DNA of 64,000 nt from Paeniglutamicibacter gangotriensis Lz1y (GTDB lineage: Bacteria; Actinomycetota; Actinomycetes; Actinomycetales; Micrococcaceae): contig NZ_AOCK01000003.1 in NCBI RefSeq assembly GCF_000348945.1, forward strand, positions 124,001 through 188,000, given 5' to 3'. The notes beneath the pieces were generated by a model, which did no database searches, had not been told where the DNA came from, and saw only the letters and a program-made list of their open reading frames with translations. Both the position numbers and the translations under genes were made by a program. This document shows, in pieces, positions 25,876 through 34,302 of the stretch. The stretch's first letter is position 1. Every line of letters starts with the position of its first letter.

Positions 25876-27753
25876 CTATTCCTCGCGCAGCGCCCTGCGA
25901 CGTAATTCTAGCTCCAGAAGTTCTCGGTTAATGCGCTGGAAGCCTTCCGGATCCCCGGCAGGATCCATGCGCTGGAGCTCCCCCATCTTCTCCGCTTTAA
26001 GGTGCGTGATCTGCAGCTCGAAGAGGCGGTTGATGATGTCGTTGCAGTAGCGCATGAGCGCCTCGTTGCTGTTGGCCGGCAACGGGGTGACGGCGAGTTC
26101 CGAGACAAATGAGCGCAACGGCTCGGGGACTTCCTGCCGGATCGCCTCGACCCATTGGGAGGGTGTGGCACCGGACTGCCCGGCGGCGCGCACCGCATCA
26201 TGCACCGCAGCGTGGGCCGGGGCCATGAAGCGGGCATCATAGAACGCCTGCCATTGTTGTGCGGTCAGCTGCGCGGGTTGCTGCAGCACCACTTCCAGGG
26301 CTTCGCGTTCCATCCGGGAGACCGGGTCGCGCGGGTCCGGGCGGGAGTACGCCGGCCCCGAAGGCTGTTCCGTGGCGGCGTGGCCGGCGTTGCGTGAGGC
26401 CGGTTCGGCGGACTTGGGCATCTTGTTGCGGCGCACTGCCGCTCCCACGGCCCGGTTGACGTCCTCCATGTCCATGCCCAGCCAGCCGGCCAACTCGCGG
26501 GCGTAGGCGGGCTGGATGGCGGAGTCTCGAATACCTGCCACGATCGGGGCACTGGTGCGCAACGCCTGAACCCTGCCCTCGACGGTGTTCAGGTTGTAGT
26601 TCTTCAGCCCGGCCTTGATCGCAAATTCAAACAGGGGACGTTTGGAATCGATGAGCTCACGGACCGCTTCGGGACCGCGGGTCTGGCGCAGGTCGCAGGG
26701 ATCAGCGCCGGTGGGCTCCACCGACACGTAGGTTTGGGCGATGAACTTCTGGTCTTCCTCGAAGGCGCGCAGCGCGGCCTTCTGGCCTGCGGCGTCGCCG
26801 TCGAAGGTGAAGATGACTTCGCCGCCGGATCCGTCATCGCGCAGCAGCCGGCGGGCGATCTTGATGTGGTCCGCACCAAAGGCGGTACCGCAGGTGGCCA
26901 CCGCCGTCCCGACGCCCGAGAGGTGGCAAGCCATCACGTCGGTGTAGCCCTCGACGACCACCAGTTGGCGGGTCTTGGTGATCTCGCGTTTGGCCAGGTC
27001 GACGCCGTAGAGGACCTGAGATTTCTTGTACAGCTGTGTCTCGGGGGTGTTGAGGTACTTGGGACCTTGGTCGTCCTCGTACAGCTTGCGTGCACCGAAG
27101 CCGATGGTCGCCCCGGTCAGGTCGCGGATGGGCCAGATGAGCCGGCCACGGAAACGATCGTAGATCCCGCGGTTGCCCTCGGAGAAAATTCCGGTGAGTT
27201 TGAGCTCCTCGTCCTGGAACCCGCGGCCGCGCAGGTGCTTGAGCGCCGCGTCCCAGCCCTGGGGTGCGTAGCCGACACCGAACTGGGCCGCAGCCTCGGC
27301 ATCGAAGTCGCGCTCGGAGAGGAACTTCTGGCCCTCGGCCGCACCGGGGGTTGCCAGTTGTTCACGGAAGAATTCTTCGGCGATCTTGTGGGCATCGAGC
27401 AGGCGCTGGCGCCGTCCGATATCCTCGCGGCGCGGGCCCGATCCACCGTCCTCATAGTGCAGTTCGATGCCGGCGCGGGCGGCCAGCTGCTCAACGGTCT
27501 CGGAGAAGGTGCCATGGTCCATCTTTTGCAGGAAGGCAATGACGTCACCGGATTCCCCGCAGCCGAAGCAGTGGAACGTGCCGACCTGCGGACGCACGTG
27601 AAAGGACGGGGAACGCTCGTCGTGGAACGGGCACAGCCCCTTGTAGGAGCCGACACCCGCGGATTTGAGCGTCACATATCCGTCGATGACTTCCTTGATG
27701 TCCGTGCGGTTGCGGACTTCGTCGATATCTTCACGCTTAATCAGGCCTGCCAT
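25876..27753 (-). CDS. dnaG: DNA primase
   Basis: DnaG of 625 aa; makes RNA primers at the replication fork. The N-terminal CHC2 zinc finger has Cys41, His44, Cys62 and Cys65 (CPFHDERSPSF, FHCFGCGESGD). The central TOPRIM core has VVEGYTDVMA and FTFDGDAAGQKA, and the C-terminal helical region is the DnaB-binding domain. ATG at 27753 chosen because GGAGGGC sits directly before it. Third in the unit dusB-dgt-dnaG. Confidence 0.97.
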   Translation of the reverse strand: MAGLIKREDIDEVRNRTDIKEVIDGYVTLKSAGVGSYKGLCPFHDERSPSFHVRPQVGTFHCFGCGESGDVIAFLQKMDHGTFSETVEQLAARAGIELHYEDGGSGPRREDIGRRQRLLDAHKIAEEFFREQLATPGAAEGQKFLSERDFDAEAAAQFGVGYAPQGWDAALKHLRGRGFQDEELKLTGIFSEGNRGIYDRFRGRLIWPIRDLTGATIGFGARKLYEDDQGPKYLNTPETQLYKKSQVLYGVDLAKREITKTRQLVVVEGYTDVMACHLSGVGTAVATCGTAFGADHIKIARRLLRDDGSGGEVIFTFDGDAAGQKAALRAFEEDQKFIAQTYVSVEPTGADPCDLRQTRGPEAVRELIDSKRPLFEFAIKAGLKNYNLNTVEGRVQALRTSAPIVAGIRDSAIQPAYARELAGWLGMDMEDVNRAVGAAVRRNKMPKSAEPASRNAGHAATEQPSGPAYSRPDPRDPVSRMEREALEVVLQQPAQLTAQQWQAFYDARFMAPAHAAVHDAVRAAGQSGATPSQWVEAIRQEVPEPLRSFVSELAVTPLPANSNEALMRYCNDIINRLFELQITHLKAEKMGELQRMDPAGDPEGFQRINRELLELELRRRALREE

Positions 27754-27825
27754 GCCCTCCAGTCTAATGACCTTTGCAAATGCGAGCGCCACCGGTCAGC
27801 CGGCTGTGGATCCAGGCGCGGGACC

Positions 27826-29106
27826 TTAGAACAGCGGGACGGAAAAGCTTTTGCCCAGCACCAAGGTGGAGTGCCATTCGATGGCCGAGGCATCGGTGAG
27901 CGAGGCCACCTGGTCGATGACCGCGCGCAGCCGGGCGGCGTCGTCTCCGGCGTCTCGCCAGTCTGCGGCAAAGATCGGTTCCAGGTATTTGTCCCCGGTC
28001 TCGGCCAGCAGGTTCACCAGTTCGGTCAGGGTTTCACGTTGCCGCGCATAGATCGGCTTGCGCTCGTCGCTGGTCATCACGAAGGCGGTCGCGAGGCCCT
28101 TCATGGCGGCGATCTCGTGCTCGGTGGATTCGGGGACGATCAGCGCTGCGTTGAAGCGGGTGAGCGCGCCGGGCCCGAACTGCTCGCGGGTGGCGTCGAT
28201 GGCCGATTGACAGAACCTGCCGATGAATTGGCTGGTCATATCCTTCAGCGCGGCCATGGAGCGGCGTGAGCCGTCGCTGTGCGGCACCCACTCGTTGGTG
28301 GCTTCGAGGCGTTTGAAGGCCTCGTCGATGACCTCGTCCTCGACCTGCGGCAGGTACCACTGGCGGGTGAATCCGATGACCCGGGCGCGCTGGTCCGGGT
28401 CGTTGATCCAGCGCAGCTGGAAGCGCCCGGCGTTGATGGCGTCCTCGACGTCGTGCACCGAGTAGGAGATGTCATCGGCCAGGTCCATGACTTGGGCCTC
28501 GACACAGGTTTGCCGGGGTTGGGCACCGGAGCCGGCACGCAACCAGTCGAACACCGGGGCGTCGTCGGCGTACACGCCGAACTTTCCTGTTTGTTTACCG
28601 TTTTTTTGCGGGGCATCCGCGCGCAGCCACGGGTACTTGCACGCAGCATCTAGGGTGGCGCGGGTGAGGTTCAGCCCCGCGGAGGCACCGGTGTGCCTGA
28701 AGGTCTTGGTTTCGATACGGGTCAGCAGGCGCAGGGTCTGCGCGTTGCCCTCGAACCCGCCAATGCCGCCGGCCAGGTCGTTGAGCGCCGACTCCCCGTT
28801 GTGTCCGAAGGGCGGGTGGCCCAGATCGTGAGCCAGGCAGGCGGTATCCACCACGTCCGGGTCACAGCCCAAGGTGGCACCGAGCTCGCGGCCCACCTGG
28901 GCCACTTCTAGGGAGTGGGTCAGCCGGGTGCGTACGAAGTCGTCCGAGGACGGGGCAACGACCTGGGTCTTGGCGCCGAGCCGGCGTAGTGCCGAGGAAT
29001 GCAGCACCCGGGCTCGGTCTCGTTCAAACGAGGTGCGGTAGGCCTTCTTGGGCGGTTCGGGGGCCCATCGTTCCTGGTCCGCTTCGCTGTATCCGGGTAT
29101 ATCCAT
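27826..29106 (-). CDS. dgt: dGTP triphosphohydrolase
   Basis: HD-domain enzyme of 426 aa that cleaves dGTP to deoxyguanosine and tripolyphosphate. Metal ligands are visible: RTRLTHSLEVAQ (His64), LAHDLGHPPFGHNGE (His93/Asp94), later YSVHDVEDA. The ATG has AAGGAAAA upstream. It starts 11 bases after dusB and precedes dnaG, an arrangement conserved in Actinobacteria. Confidence 0.95.
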   Translation of the reverse strand: MDIPGYSEADQERWAPEPPKKAYRTSFERDRARVLHSSALRRLGAKTQVVAPSSDDFVRTRLTHSLEVAQVGRELGATLGCDPDVVDTACLAHDLGHPPFGHNGESALNDLAGGIGGFEGNAQTLRLLTRIETKTFRHTGASAGLNLTRATLDAACKYPWLRADAPQKNGKQTGKFGVYADDAPVFDWLRAGSGAQPRQTCVEAQVMDLADDISYSVHDVEDAINAGRFQLRWINDPDQRARVIGFTRQWYLPQVEDEVIDEAFKRLEATNEWVPHSDGSRRSMAALKDMTSQFIGRFCQSAIDATREQFGPGALTRFNAALIVPESTEHEIAAMKGLATAFVMTSDERKPIYARQRETLTELVNLLAETGDKYLEPIFAADWRDAGDDAARLRAVIDQVASLTDASAIEWHSTLVLGKSFSVPLF

Positions 29107-29117
29107 GGTTGTTTTCC

Positions 29118-30314
29118 TTAGCCGCCGGAGATGTCGAGTTCGGCCGCGGCAATCATGGCTTTGTGGTTCTCGTTCATTTCGCGGGTCGAGAGCCAGCCGT
29201 CGGGCAAGTGGGTTTTCTTCGGGGAACCGGCGCGTCCGCGCTGACCCTCGGCGTCTTTGCCCGGGTAGGGCATGGAAAGATCCAGCTGGTCCAGCAACTC
29301 GCGCAGCACTTCAAGGGTCGGGACCTGGGCCAGTGCGGAGCGGATGTCGCTGCCCACTGGGTAGCCCTTGAAGTACCAGGCCATGTGCTTGCGGATGTCG
29401 CGCAGGCCCTTGAATTCATCTTCGAAGTACTCGGTCAGCAGCTCAGCGTGACGGTAGACCGTCTCGGCGACCTTGGCCAGGCCGGGACGGAAGCGAGTGT
29501 CGGTTCCTTCGAAGGCGGCCTGCAGGTCACCGAAGAGCCAGGGCCGGCCCATGCAGCCGCGGCCCACCACGATGCCGTCGACACCTGTCTGCTCGACCAT
29601 GGCCACCGCATCCTCGGCACTCCAGATGTCCCCGTTGCCCAGCACCGGCATGTCGGGAAGGGCTTCGCGCAGGCGCGCAATGGCGTCCCAGTCGGCCTTG
29701 CCGGAGTAGTACTGGCTGGCGGTGCGCCCGTGCAGGGCCACAGCCGCAACACCGTGGTCACGGGCGATCTTGCCCGATTCGATGTAGGTGAGGTGGTCCT
29801 CGTTGATGCCCTTGCGCATCTTGATGGTCAAGGGCACATCGCCGCGGGCTGCCTCGGTGGTGGCAGCCTTGATGATGGCAGTGAACAGGTCGGTCTTCCA
29901 GGGAAGCGCCGCTCCCCCGCCCTTGCGGGTGACCTTGGGAACCGGGCAGCCGAAGTTCAAGTCGATATGGTCGGCGCGGTCTTCTTCGACAATCAGGCGC
30001 ACTGCTGCGCCGACGGTCTTGGGGTCCACCCCGTAGAGCTGGATTGAGCGCAGGGATTCGTCGTCATCATGGGAGATGATGCGCATCGATTCGGTGTTTC
30101 GTTCCACCAAAGCCCGGGAGGTGACCATCTCCGTGACGTACACGCCGCCACCGTATTCGCGGCAGAGCCGTCGGAAGGCCTTGTTGGTGATGCCGGCCAT
30201 GGGGGCCAGGATCACCGGGGTCTCAATGGTGTGCTTTCCCAGTTTTAACGGGGGCAGCTCAAGCTTCGCCGGGGTAGGCGCGGCGTTTTCGGGTGCATCG
30301 GCAATAACAGTCAC
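29118..30314 (-). CDS. dusB: tRNA-dihydrouridine synthase
   Basis: FMN enzyme of 398 aa reducing uridine in tRNA D loops. TIM-barrel motifs are LAPMAGITNKAFRRL, NFGCPVPKVTRKGGGA (catalytic Cys123) and VVGRGCMGRPWLF. The C-terminal helical RNA-binding domain includes DIRKHMAWYFKGYPVG. Start GTG at 30314. First gene of the dusB-dgt-dnaG unit. Confidence 0.95.
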   Translation of the reverse strand: MTVIADAPENAAPTPAKLELPPLKLGKHTIETPVILAPMAGITNKAFRRLCREYGGGVYVTEMVTSRALVERNTESMRIISHDDDESLRSIQLYGVDPKTVGAAVRLIVEEDRADHIDLNFGCPVPKVTRKGGGAALPWKTDLFTAIIKAATTEAARGDVPLTIKMRKGINEDHLTYIESGKIARDHGVAAVALHGRTASQYYSGKADWDAIARLREALPDMPVLGNGDIWSAEDAVAMVEQTGVDGIVVGRGCMGRPWLFGDLQAAFEGTDTRFRPGLAKVAETVYRHAELLTEYFEDEFKGLRDIRKHMAWYFKGYPVGSDIRSALAQVPTLEVLRELLDQLDLSMPYPGKDAEGQRGRAGSPKKTHLPDGWLSTREMNENHKAMIAAAELDISGG

Positions 30315-30714
30315 CTACCTATTCTCTCAAATAGAAGCAAATCCGCGACGTTACTGGGCAGACTTGTGCATCACAGGGGAATATTCCGTGGGCTGTCACC
30401 ATTCGACCATGTCTGAAAACGTTTGCAGGCAAAGGAAAACACGTGAACCCAATTACTTGGTCGCGTGGCGACGGCTTGGATGAACCGACCCAAGATAGAC
30501 CACTTGATCCACCACGTAGAGGGATGACGTCCGACTGAACACAGCTACGATCGGTCCGACGACTCGACAGCGCGGAGGAGCCCCATGGGTCCAGGAGCAT
30601 CGGATGGGTGGCATCAAACGGCGATCGGGACAGTCGGTCGGTTTGGAACTGGAGCTCGTGATCCCACTGGCGAGCCCCGCGCCAGTGCCATGGCCTTCGG
30701 TTAGCATGGCACTA
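30315..30714. other. Region between dusB and the retron RNA
   Basis: Four hundred bases without a supported gene. It contains the dusB promoter side and, near the right end, two strong hairpins: CACTGGCG (30665-30672) with 30680-30687, and AGTGCCATG (30684-30692) with CATGGCACT (30705-30713), which are mutually exclusive. The latter ends one base before the retron a1 repeat and could insulate the RNA from upstream transcription. Confidence 0.5.
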
Positions 30715-30881
30715 TGCGATGGTTTCTTTGATGAGGTGGGATGCGTCTTTTAGTACGCGTTCCTCTCCGGGGATACCCCGGGGTATGCAGTATTGCCTGA
30801 TCCATGCACCGCAGGTGCGTCTCTGCGCTCCGCGCAGCACGGCACCCGCACAGATAGCTAGGTCATCGAGAAGCCATCGCA
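30715..30881 (+). ncRNA. Predicted retron msr-msd RNA
   Basis: The a1 arm (30715-30734, starting TGCGATGGTTTCT) pairs with the a2 arm (30863-30881, ending CCATCGCA): 19 pairs including G-U wobbles, with a single bulged T. Inside are an msr-like hairpin at 30738-30763 (9-bp stem, loop CTTTTAGT), a second at 30765-30783 (8 pairs, ATA loop), and a long msd-like hairpin at 30811-30849 (CTGCGC-TCC-GCGCAG core, outer GGTGC/GCACC). The a2 arm ends 4 nt before the RT start codon. This order, a1-msr-msd-a2-RT, is the retron plan. The branching G is not assigned; G30733, G30735 and G30736 are candidates. Boundaries by hand folding. Confidence 0.75.
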
Positions 30882-30885
30882 CCCC

Positions 30886-32271
30886 ATGACACCTGACTAT
30901 GCCCCGGTGACTCGTGCCTCGGCAACGTTGAAGCGCACGCCCCACCCCACCGCGTCCTCCGTAGCAGCGATACTGGCGCAGGGCTTCCTCGGTTCCCCGC
31001 AGTGGTCAAAGACCGAACTCGTCAATGCCGGTACCCATGTATTAGGCGCAAGACGACGTTGGCTGGGTCCCCTGGCAACCCAGATTCTGCAGGTGTATCC
31101 ACGGCCGCCGGTGGACGCTCCGCGCGAACTGGCCGCAGCGATCCTCCTGTGTGAGCCTTTCGCTGAGGCCGTAGCCAAGGCAATTCATCAACGAAAACCA
31201 ATTCGCGTGGCCAACTTTGTACTTCGGCCTGCGGCAGCCCGGGAAAACAGTCAGCCCAGAGTTCCCCGCCTTGACACCCTGGCCAGTCTCGCGGCAATGC
31301 TTGAGCTCACATCCGGGGAGTTGGAATGGTTTGCTGATCCGCAGCATTGGAACCGGAGGGCAGATGGGAAGCTTCAGCATTACCGCTACGAGTGGCGGCA
31401 GCGCCCGGGCAGGCTTCCGCGTTTGCTGGAGATTCCTGCCCCGCGATTGCGGACCATTCAGAGAACCGTTCTGCGGGAACTGCTGTACCCCATTGAGCTC
31501 CATGGTGCCGCACACGGATTTGTTCCAGGCCGAAGCGCCGGCACAGGCGCGGCACAGCACACCGGTCAGGACGTGGTGGTCAGTTTAGATTTGGTGACAT
31601 TTTTCGCCAAGGTCCCCGCCGGGCGGGTATTTGGCACGCTGCGGCAGGCTGGATTTACTGAAGCCGTAGCGCATCGACTCACCGGCATTTGCACGCACGC
31701 AGTTCCGCCTCGGGTACTGTCCCTGATGCCTCCCGGCGGCGACCTCAACGAGCGTTTTGCGTTACGACAGGCACTCTCACGGCCGCATCTTCCACAAGGT
31801 GCACCAACTTCACCCATGGTTGCCAATTTATCTTTACGGAGGCTGGATTCGCGCCTCTCGGGTCTCGCGGATAAGTTCGATGCTCGCTACACCCGCTATG
31901 CCGATGACCTTGCCTTTAGCGGCGGCATGGAACTAGGACGGCGTACCAAAGCTTTCATTCGGACTGCCACGAGCATCGTTGAAGCTGAGGGCCACGAAGC
32001 CAACCGGCTAAAGACACGTGTACGCCCAGCCAGTGTTCGGCAATTGGTAACATCCGTGGTGGTCAACAAGCACACCAATGTGACTCGTGCGGACTTTGAC
32101 CGGCTCAAGGCAGTCCTCCACAACTGCCTTTCGTACGGACCAGAATCGCAAAACCGGGGAGCACACGCTGATTTCCGCAGCTACCTCCTGGGACATATTT
32201 CTTGGGTAGCCACTCTCAATCCAGACAGAGGAGCCAAACTGCTGCAGGAGTTTTATCGAATCCAGTGGTGA
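30886..32271 (+). CDS. Retron-type reverse transcriptase (Mx162-like)
   Basis: RT of 461 aa. An N-terminal extension of about 140 residues precedes the polymerase: LEWFADPQHW, AHGFVPGRS (209-217), GAAQH (221-225) at the retron NAxxH position, catalytic Asp235 in VSLDLVTFF, LPQGAPTSP (302-310), YTRYADDLAFSG with Asp340/Asp341, LKTR (375-378), and VTS-VVVN (388-394) at the VTG position. The C-terminus FRSYLLGHISWV...RIQW matches long myxobacterial retron RTs as I recall them. It would copy part of the upstream RNA into msDNA. The ATG lies 4 nt after a2; ribosome site weak. No effector gene is adjacent. Confidence 0.9.
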   Translation: MTPDYAPVTRASATLKRTPHPTASSVAAILAQGFLGSPQWSKTELVNAGTHVLGARRRWLGPLATQILQVYPRPPVDAPRELAAAILLCEPFAEAVAKAIHQRKPIRVANFVLRPAAARENSQPRVPRLDTLASLAAMLELTSGELEWFADPQHWNRRADGKLQHYRYEWRQRPGRLPRLLEIPAPRLRTIQRTVLRELLYPIELHGAAHGFVPGRSAGTGAAQHTGQDVVVSLDLVTFFAKVPAGRVFGTLRQAGFTEAVAHRLTGICTHAVPPRVLSLMPPGGDLNERFALRQALSRPHLPQGAPTSPMVANLSLRRLDSRLSGLADKFDARYTRYADDLAFSGGMELGRRTKAFIRTATSIVEAEGHEANRLKTRVRPASVRQLVTSVVVNKHTNVTRADFDRLKAVLHNCLSYGPESQNRGAHADFRSYLLGHISWVATLNPDRGAKLLQEFYRIQW

Positions 32272-32762
32272 AGCGTCGAATTGATGCCCGGGCCCTGGCA
32301 TCCCCCGTCAAGACTGATACCCATCGAAGCCGACCGCGTCTTCCACATACTTCGTGGTTATTGGCAGGCGAAACTAATTGTCGCCACCGGTCAGCTCTAT
32401 GTTGAATCTGAACTTGTGGTTCTAAATTTTCTTCGTCGTCGTACTGAGGGCCCATAATTCCGAGCTGACATGGTGCTCTCCTACACTGAGTTCTGACTTT
32501 GACGATGTTGGCATTCTCCTATGCGTCAGGCTGGGGCGGCTCCACAGGGGTACAGGAAGTCCGTTTGATCCCGTGGGGCGAAAACCAGAAAACCAGTAAT
32601 AACGTCCCGTTCAATTTTGTCAGCGGCAGACCAGAGTTGTCGTATGAGTAGTCCCGGACCGCGTGCTGCTCTAGTTCAATTTCATGATGGAATGATTTTT
32701 CGCTCGCACAGCTTGTAACTGACAGCGGGAGGCCCCGCACGTAACCATCGAACGGAGCAAAC
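32272..32762. other. Intergenic region after the retron
   Basis: About 490 bases, lower in GC than the surroundings, with no supported gene. Short frames on both strands lack ribosome sites and family features. GGAG 5 nt before position 32763 serves the next gene. Confidence 0.5.
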
Positions 32763-33782
32763 GTGTCCAAGAAGATCGGGTTTCTAACCTTCGGTCATTC
32801 GGGTGGTTCGAGCAACTCTCCCGTGCCCACCGGTGCCGATGCCGTACGCCAGATGCTTGATTTGGCCGTCGCTGCCGAGGAATCCGGATTCGACGGCGCC
32901 TGGATGCGAGTGCATCACTTCGGCAACTCACTTTCCGCCCCCTTCCCGCTGCTCGCTGCAATGGCGGCGAAGACCACCACCCTCGAGGTAGGTACCGGGG
33001 TGATCGACATGCGCTATGAGAATCCGTTGTACATGGCCGAGATGGCCGGGGCCACCGATGCCATCAGCAACGGGCGCCTGCAGCTGGGCATCAGCCGTGG
33101 TTCACCCGAGCCTGCCCGCGACGGGCAACACCAATTCGGATACGACCTGGAACCGGGCAACGACTGGGCCAACGAGACCCGCGAACGCGCCGCCCGCTTC
33201 CGTCACGCCATCACCGGAGCGGGCCTTGCCCATCCGGTTCCCGGCGGTCCTCACCACGATGCGGACGAACGGCTGCCGATCAACCCGATTTCCCCGGGGT
33301 TGGAAAACAGGATCTGGTGGGGCGCGGGAACCATCGGCGCCGGGCTGTGGACCGCCGCGGTGGGCATGAACCTGCTCTCCTCCACCCTGCTGCTCGAAGA
33401 CGACGGCCGACCCTTCCACGTCTTGCAGGCCGACCAGCTGCGCCAGTACAAGGACGCCTATGCGGCCAGCGGACACAGCACCGGAGGGAAGACCGCGGTG
33501 ACGCGCAGCGCCTTCCCTATCACCACGGACAAGGACGAAATCTACTTCGGACGCCGCGAAAGTGGCGACTCAGTCGGAGTCCTTGACGGCTCCCGGGCAC
33601 GTTCGGGCCCCACCTACGCGGGCTCCCCCGAAGAGGTCGCGGCACAGTTCATGGCCGACGAGGCGATCTCCGAGGCCGACTATGTGCTGTTCGCACTCCC
33701 CAACCAACTGGGAGTGGACTACAACGCCCACGTCATGACCGAGATCGCGAACATCGCCAGGGAGATCGGTTGGAAGAAATAG
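32763..33782 (+). CDS. LLM-class flavin-dependent oxidoreductase
   Basis: Bacterial-luciferase-like monooxygenase fold, 339 aa, expected to use reduced flavin and oxygen on an unknown substrate. Typical segments: EESGFDGAWMRVHHFGN, VGTGVIDMRYENPLYMAE, ISNGRLQLGISRGSPE, IWWGAGTIGAGLWTA. Start GTG with GGAG 5 nt upstream. The last 82 bases recur, decayed, at 34151-34232. Confidence 0.92.
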   Translation: MSKKIGFLTFGHSGGSSNSPVPTGADAVRQMLDLAVAAEESGFDGAWMRVHHFGNSLSAPFPLLAAMAAKTTTLEVGTGVIDMRYENPLYMAEMAGATDAISNGRLQLGISRGSPEPARDGQHQFGYDLEPGNDWANETRERAARFRHAITGAGLAHPVPGGPHHDADERLPINPISPGLENRIWWGAGTIGAGLWTAAVGMNLLSSTLLLEDDGRPFHVLQADQLRQYKDAYAASGHSTGGKTAVTRSAFPITTDKDEIYFGRRESGDSVGVLDGSRARSGPTYAGSPEEVAAQFMADEAISEADYVLFALPNQLGVDYNAHVMTEIANIAREIGWKK

Positions 33783-33888
33783 CCAGCGTCCCGTTGCGGA
33801 ACCTGCGCGCTAAGGCCCCTCCGACTCCTCAACAGCGATTAGTCGTCGGGTTTCCTGTCCCGGAGATCTTGGCTGATAAACTCCCCGC

Positions 33889-34077
33889 ATGAGAATCAAC
33901 AGAACATTCCTGTTGACCGCAGTGCTGCTCCTCGGTGCGTTCTCCTTAGTGCGCAGCCCTGAGGGCTTCCTCCGAATCCTAGGGTTCGTTTTCCTTGCAG
34001 GTGCTTGCCTCGTTCAGTTTCGGTTCCTCGTCAAGTCTGTCCTCGCCTATCGAAAGAGCCAAGTCCGCAAGGACTAG
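33889..34077 (+). CDS. Small two-TM membrane protein
   Basis: Hypothetical protein of 62 aa with two hydrophobic helices (about 6-20 and 28-52) and a basic C-terminus (AYRKSQVRKD). Composition is typical of real small membrane proteins, but there is no strong ribosome site and no family I can name. It lies between the oxidoreductase gene and its decayed 3' copy. Confidence 0.5.
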   Translation: MRINRTFLLTAVLLLGAFSLVRSPEGFLRILGFVFLAGACLVQFRFLVKSVLAYRKSQVRKD

Positions 34078-34150
34078 AGCAACGACTGGGTCTGGTTTTC
34101 GAGAGGCAGACCCACCGAGAATGCCACGCAACGAGAACTTATCAAGCGTC

Positions 34151-34232
34151 CCAACAGACTGGGAGCGGACTACAACGCCCGCGTCATGACCGTGATCGCG
34201 AACTTCGCCTGGGGAATCGGCTGGAAGAAACA
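34151..34232 (+). pseudogene. Decayed copy of the 3' end of the LLM oxidoreductase gene
   Basis: Hand alignment to 33700-33781 gives 11 differences in 82 bases. The copied peptide reads NRLGADYNARVMTVIAN against NQLGVDYNAHVMTEIAN, and the stop TAG has become CAG. There is no start or upstream domain, so it is a relic of a duplication or recombination. Confidence 0.85.
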
Positions 34233-34294
34233 GCTGTCCCCCCAAACAAAGTCCAGTCGAAGCAGCGCCACGCGAAAATAACCTCTCGGCGCTA

Positions 34295-34302
34295 GAAAAA
34301 GC
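34295..34302. repeat. Left target-site duplication of the insertion sequence
   Basis: GAAAAAGC, repeated exactly at 35685-35692 on the other side of the element. Confidence 0.93.

Noticed and set aside
30773-30786. ATACCCCGGGGTAT palindrome in the retron RNA, resembling the CstR operators
   Set aside because: It lacks the 2-bp spacer of all four real operators and is better explained as part of an msr hairpin; no sulfur gene is near.
30712-30945. 77-aa minus-strand frame overlapping the retron RNA and RT start
   Set aside because: Antisense of the structured RNA; Cys/Arg-rich low-quality translation with no start context.
32519-32770. 83-aa minus-strand open frame after the retron, a possible effector
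   Set aside because: No ribosome site, no recognisable domain, and it runs into the oxidoreductase start region; composition looks non-coding.
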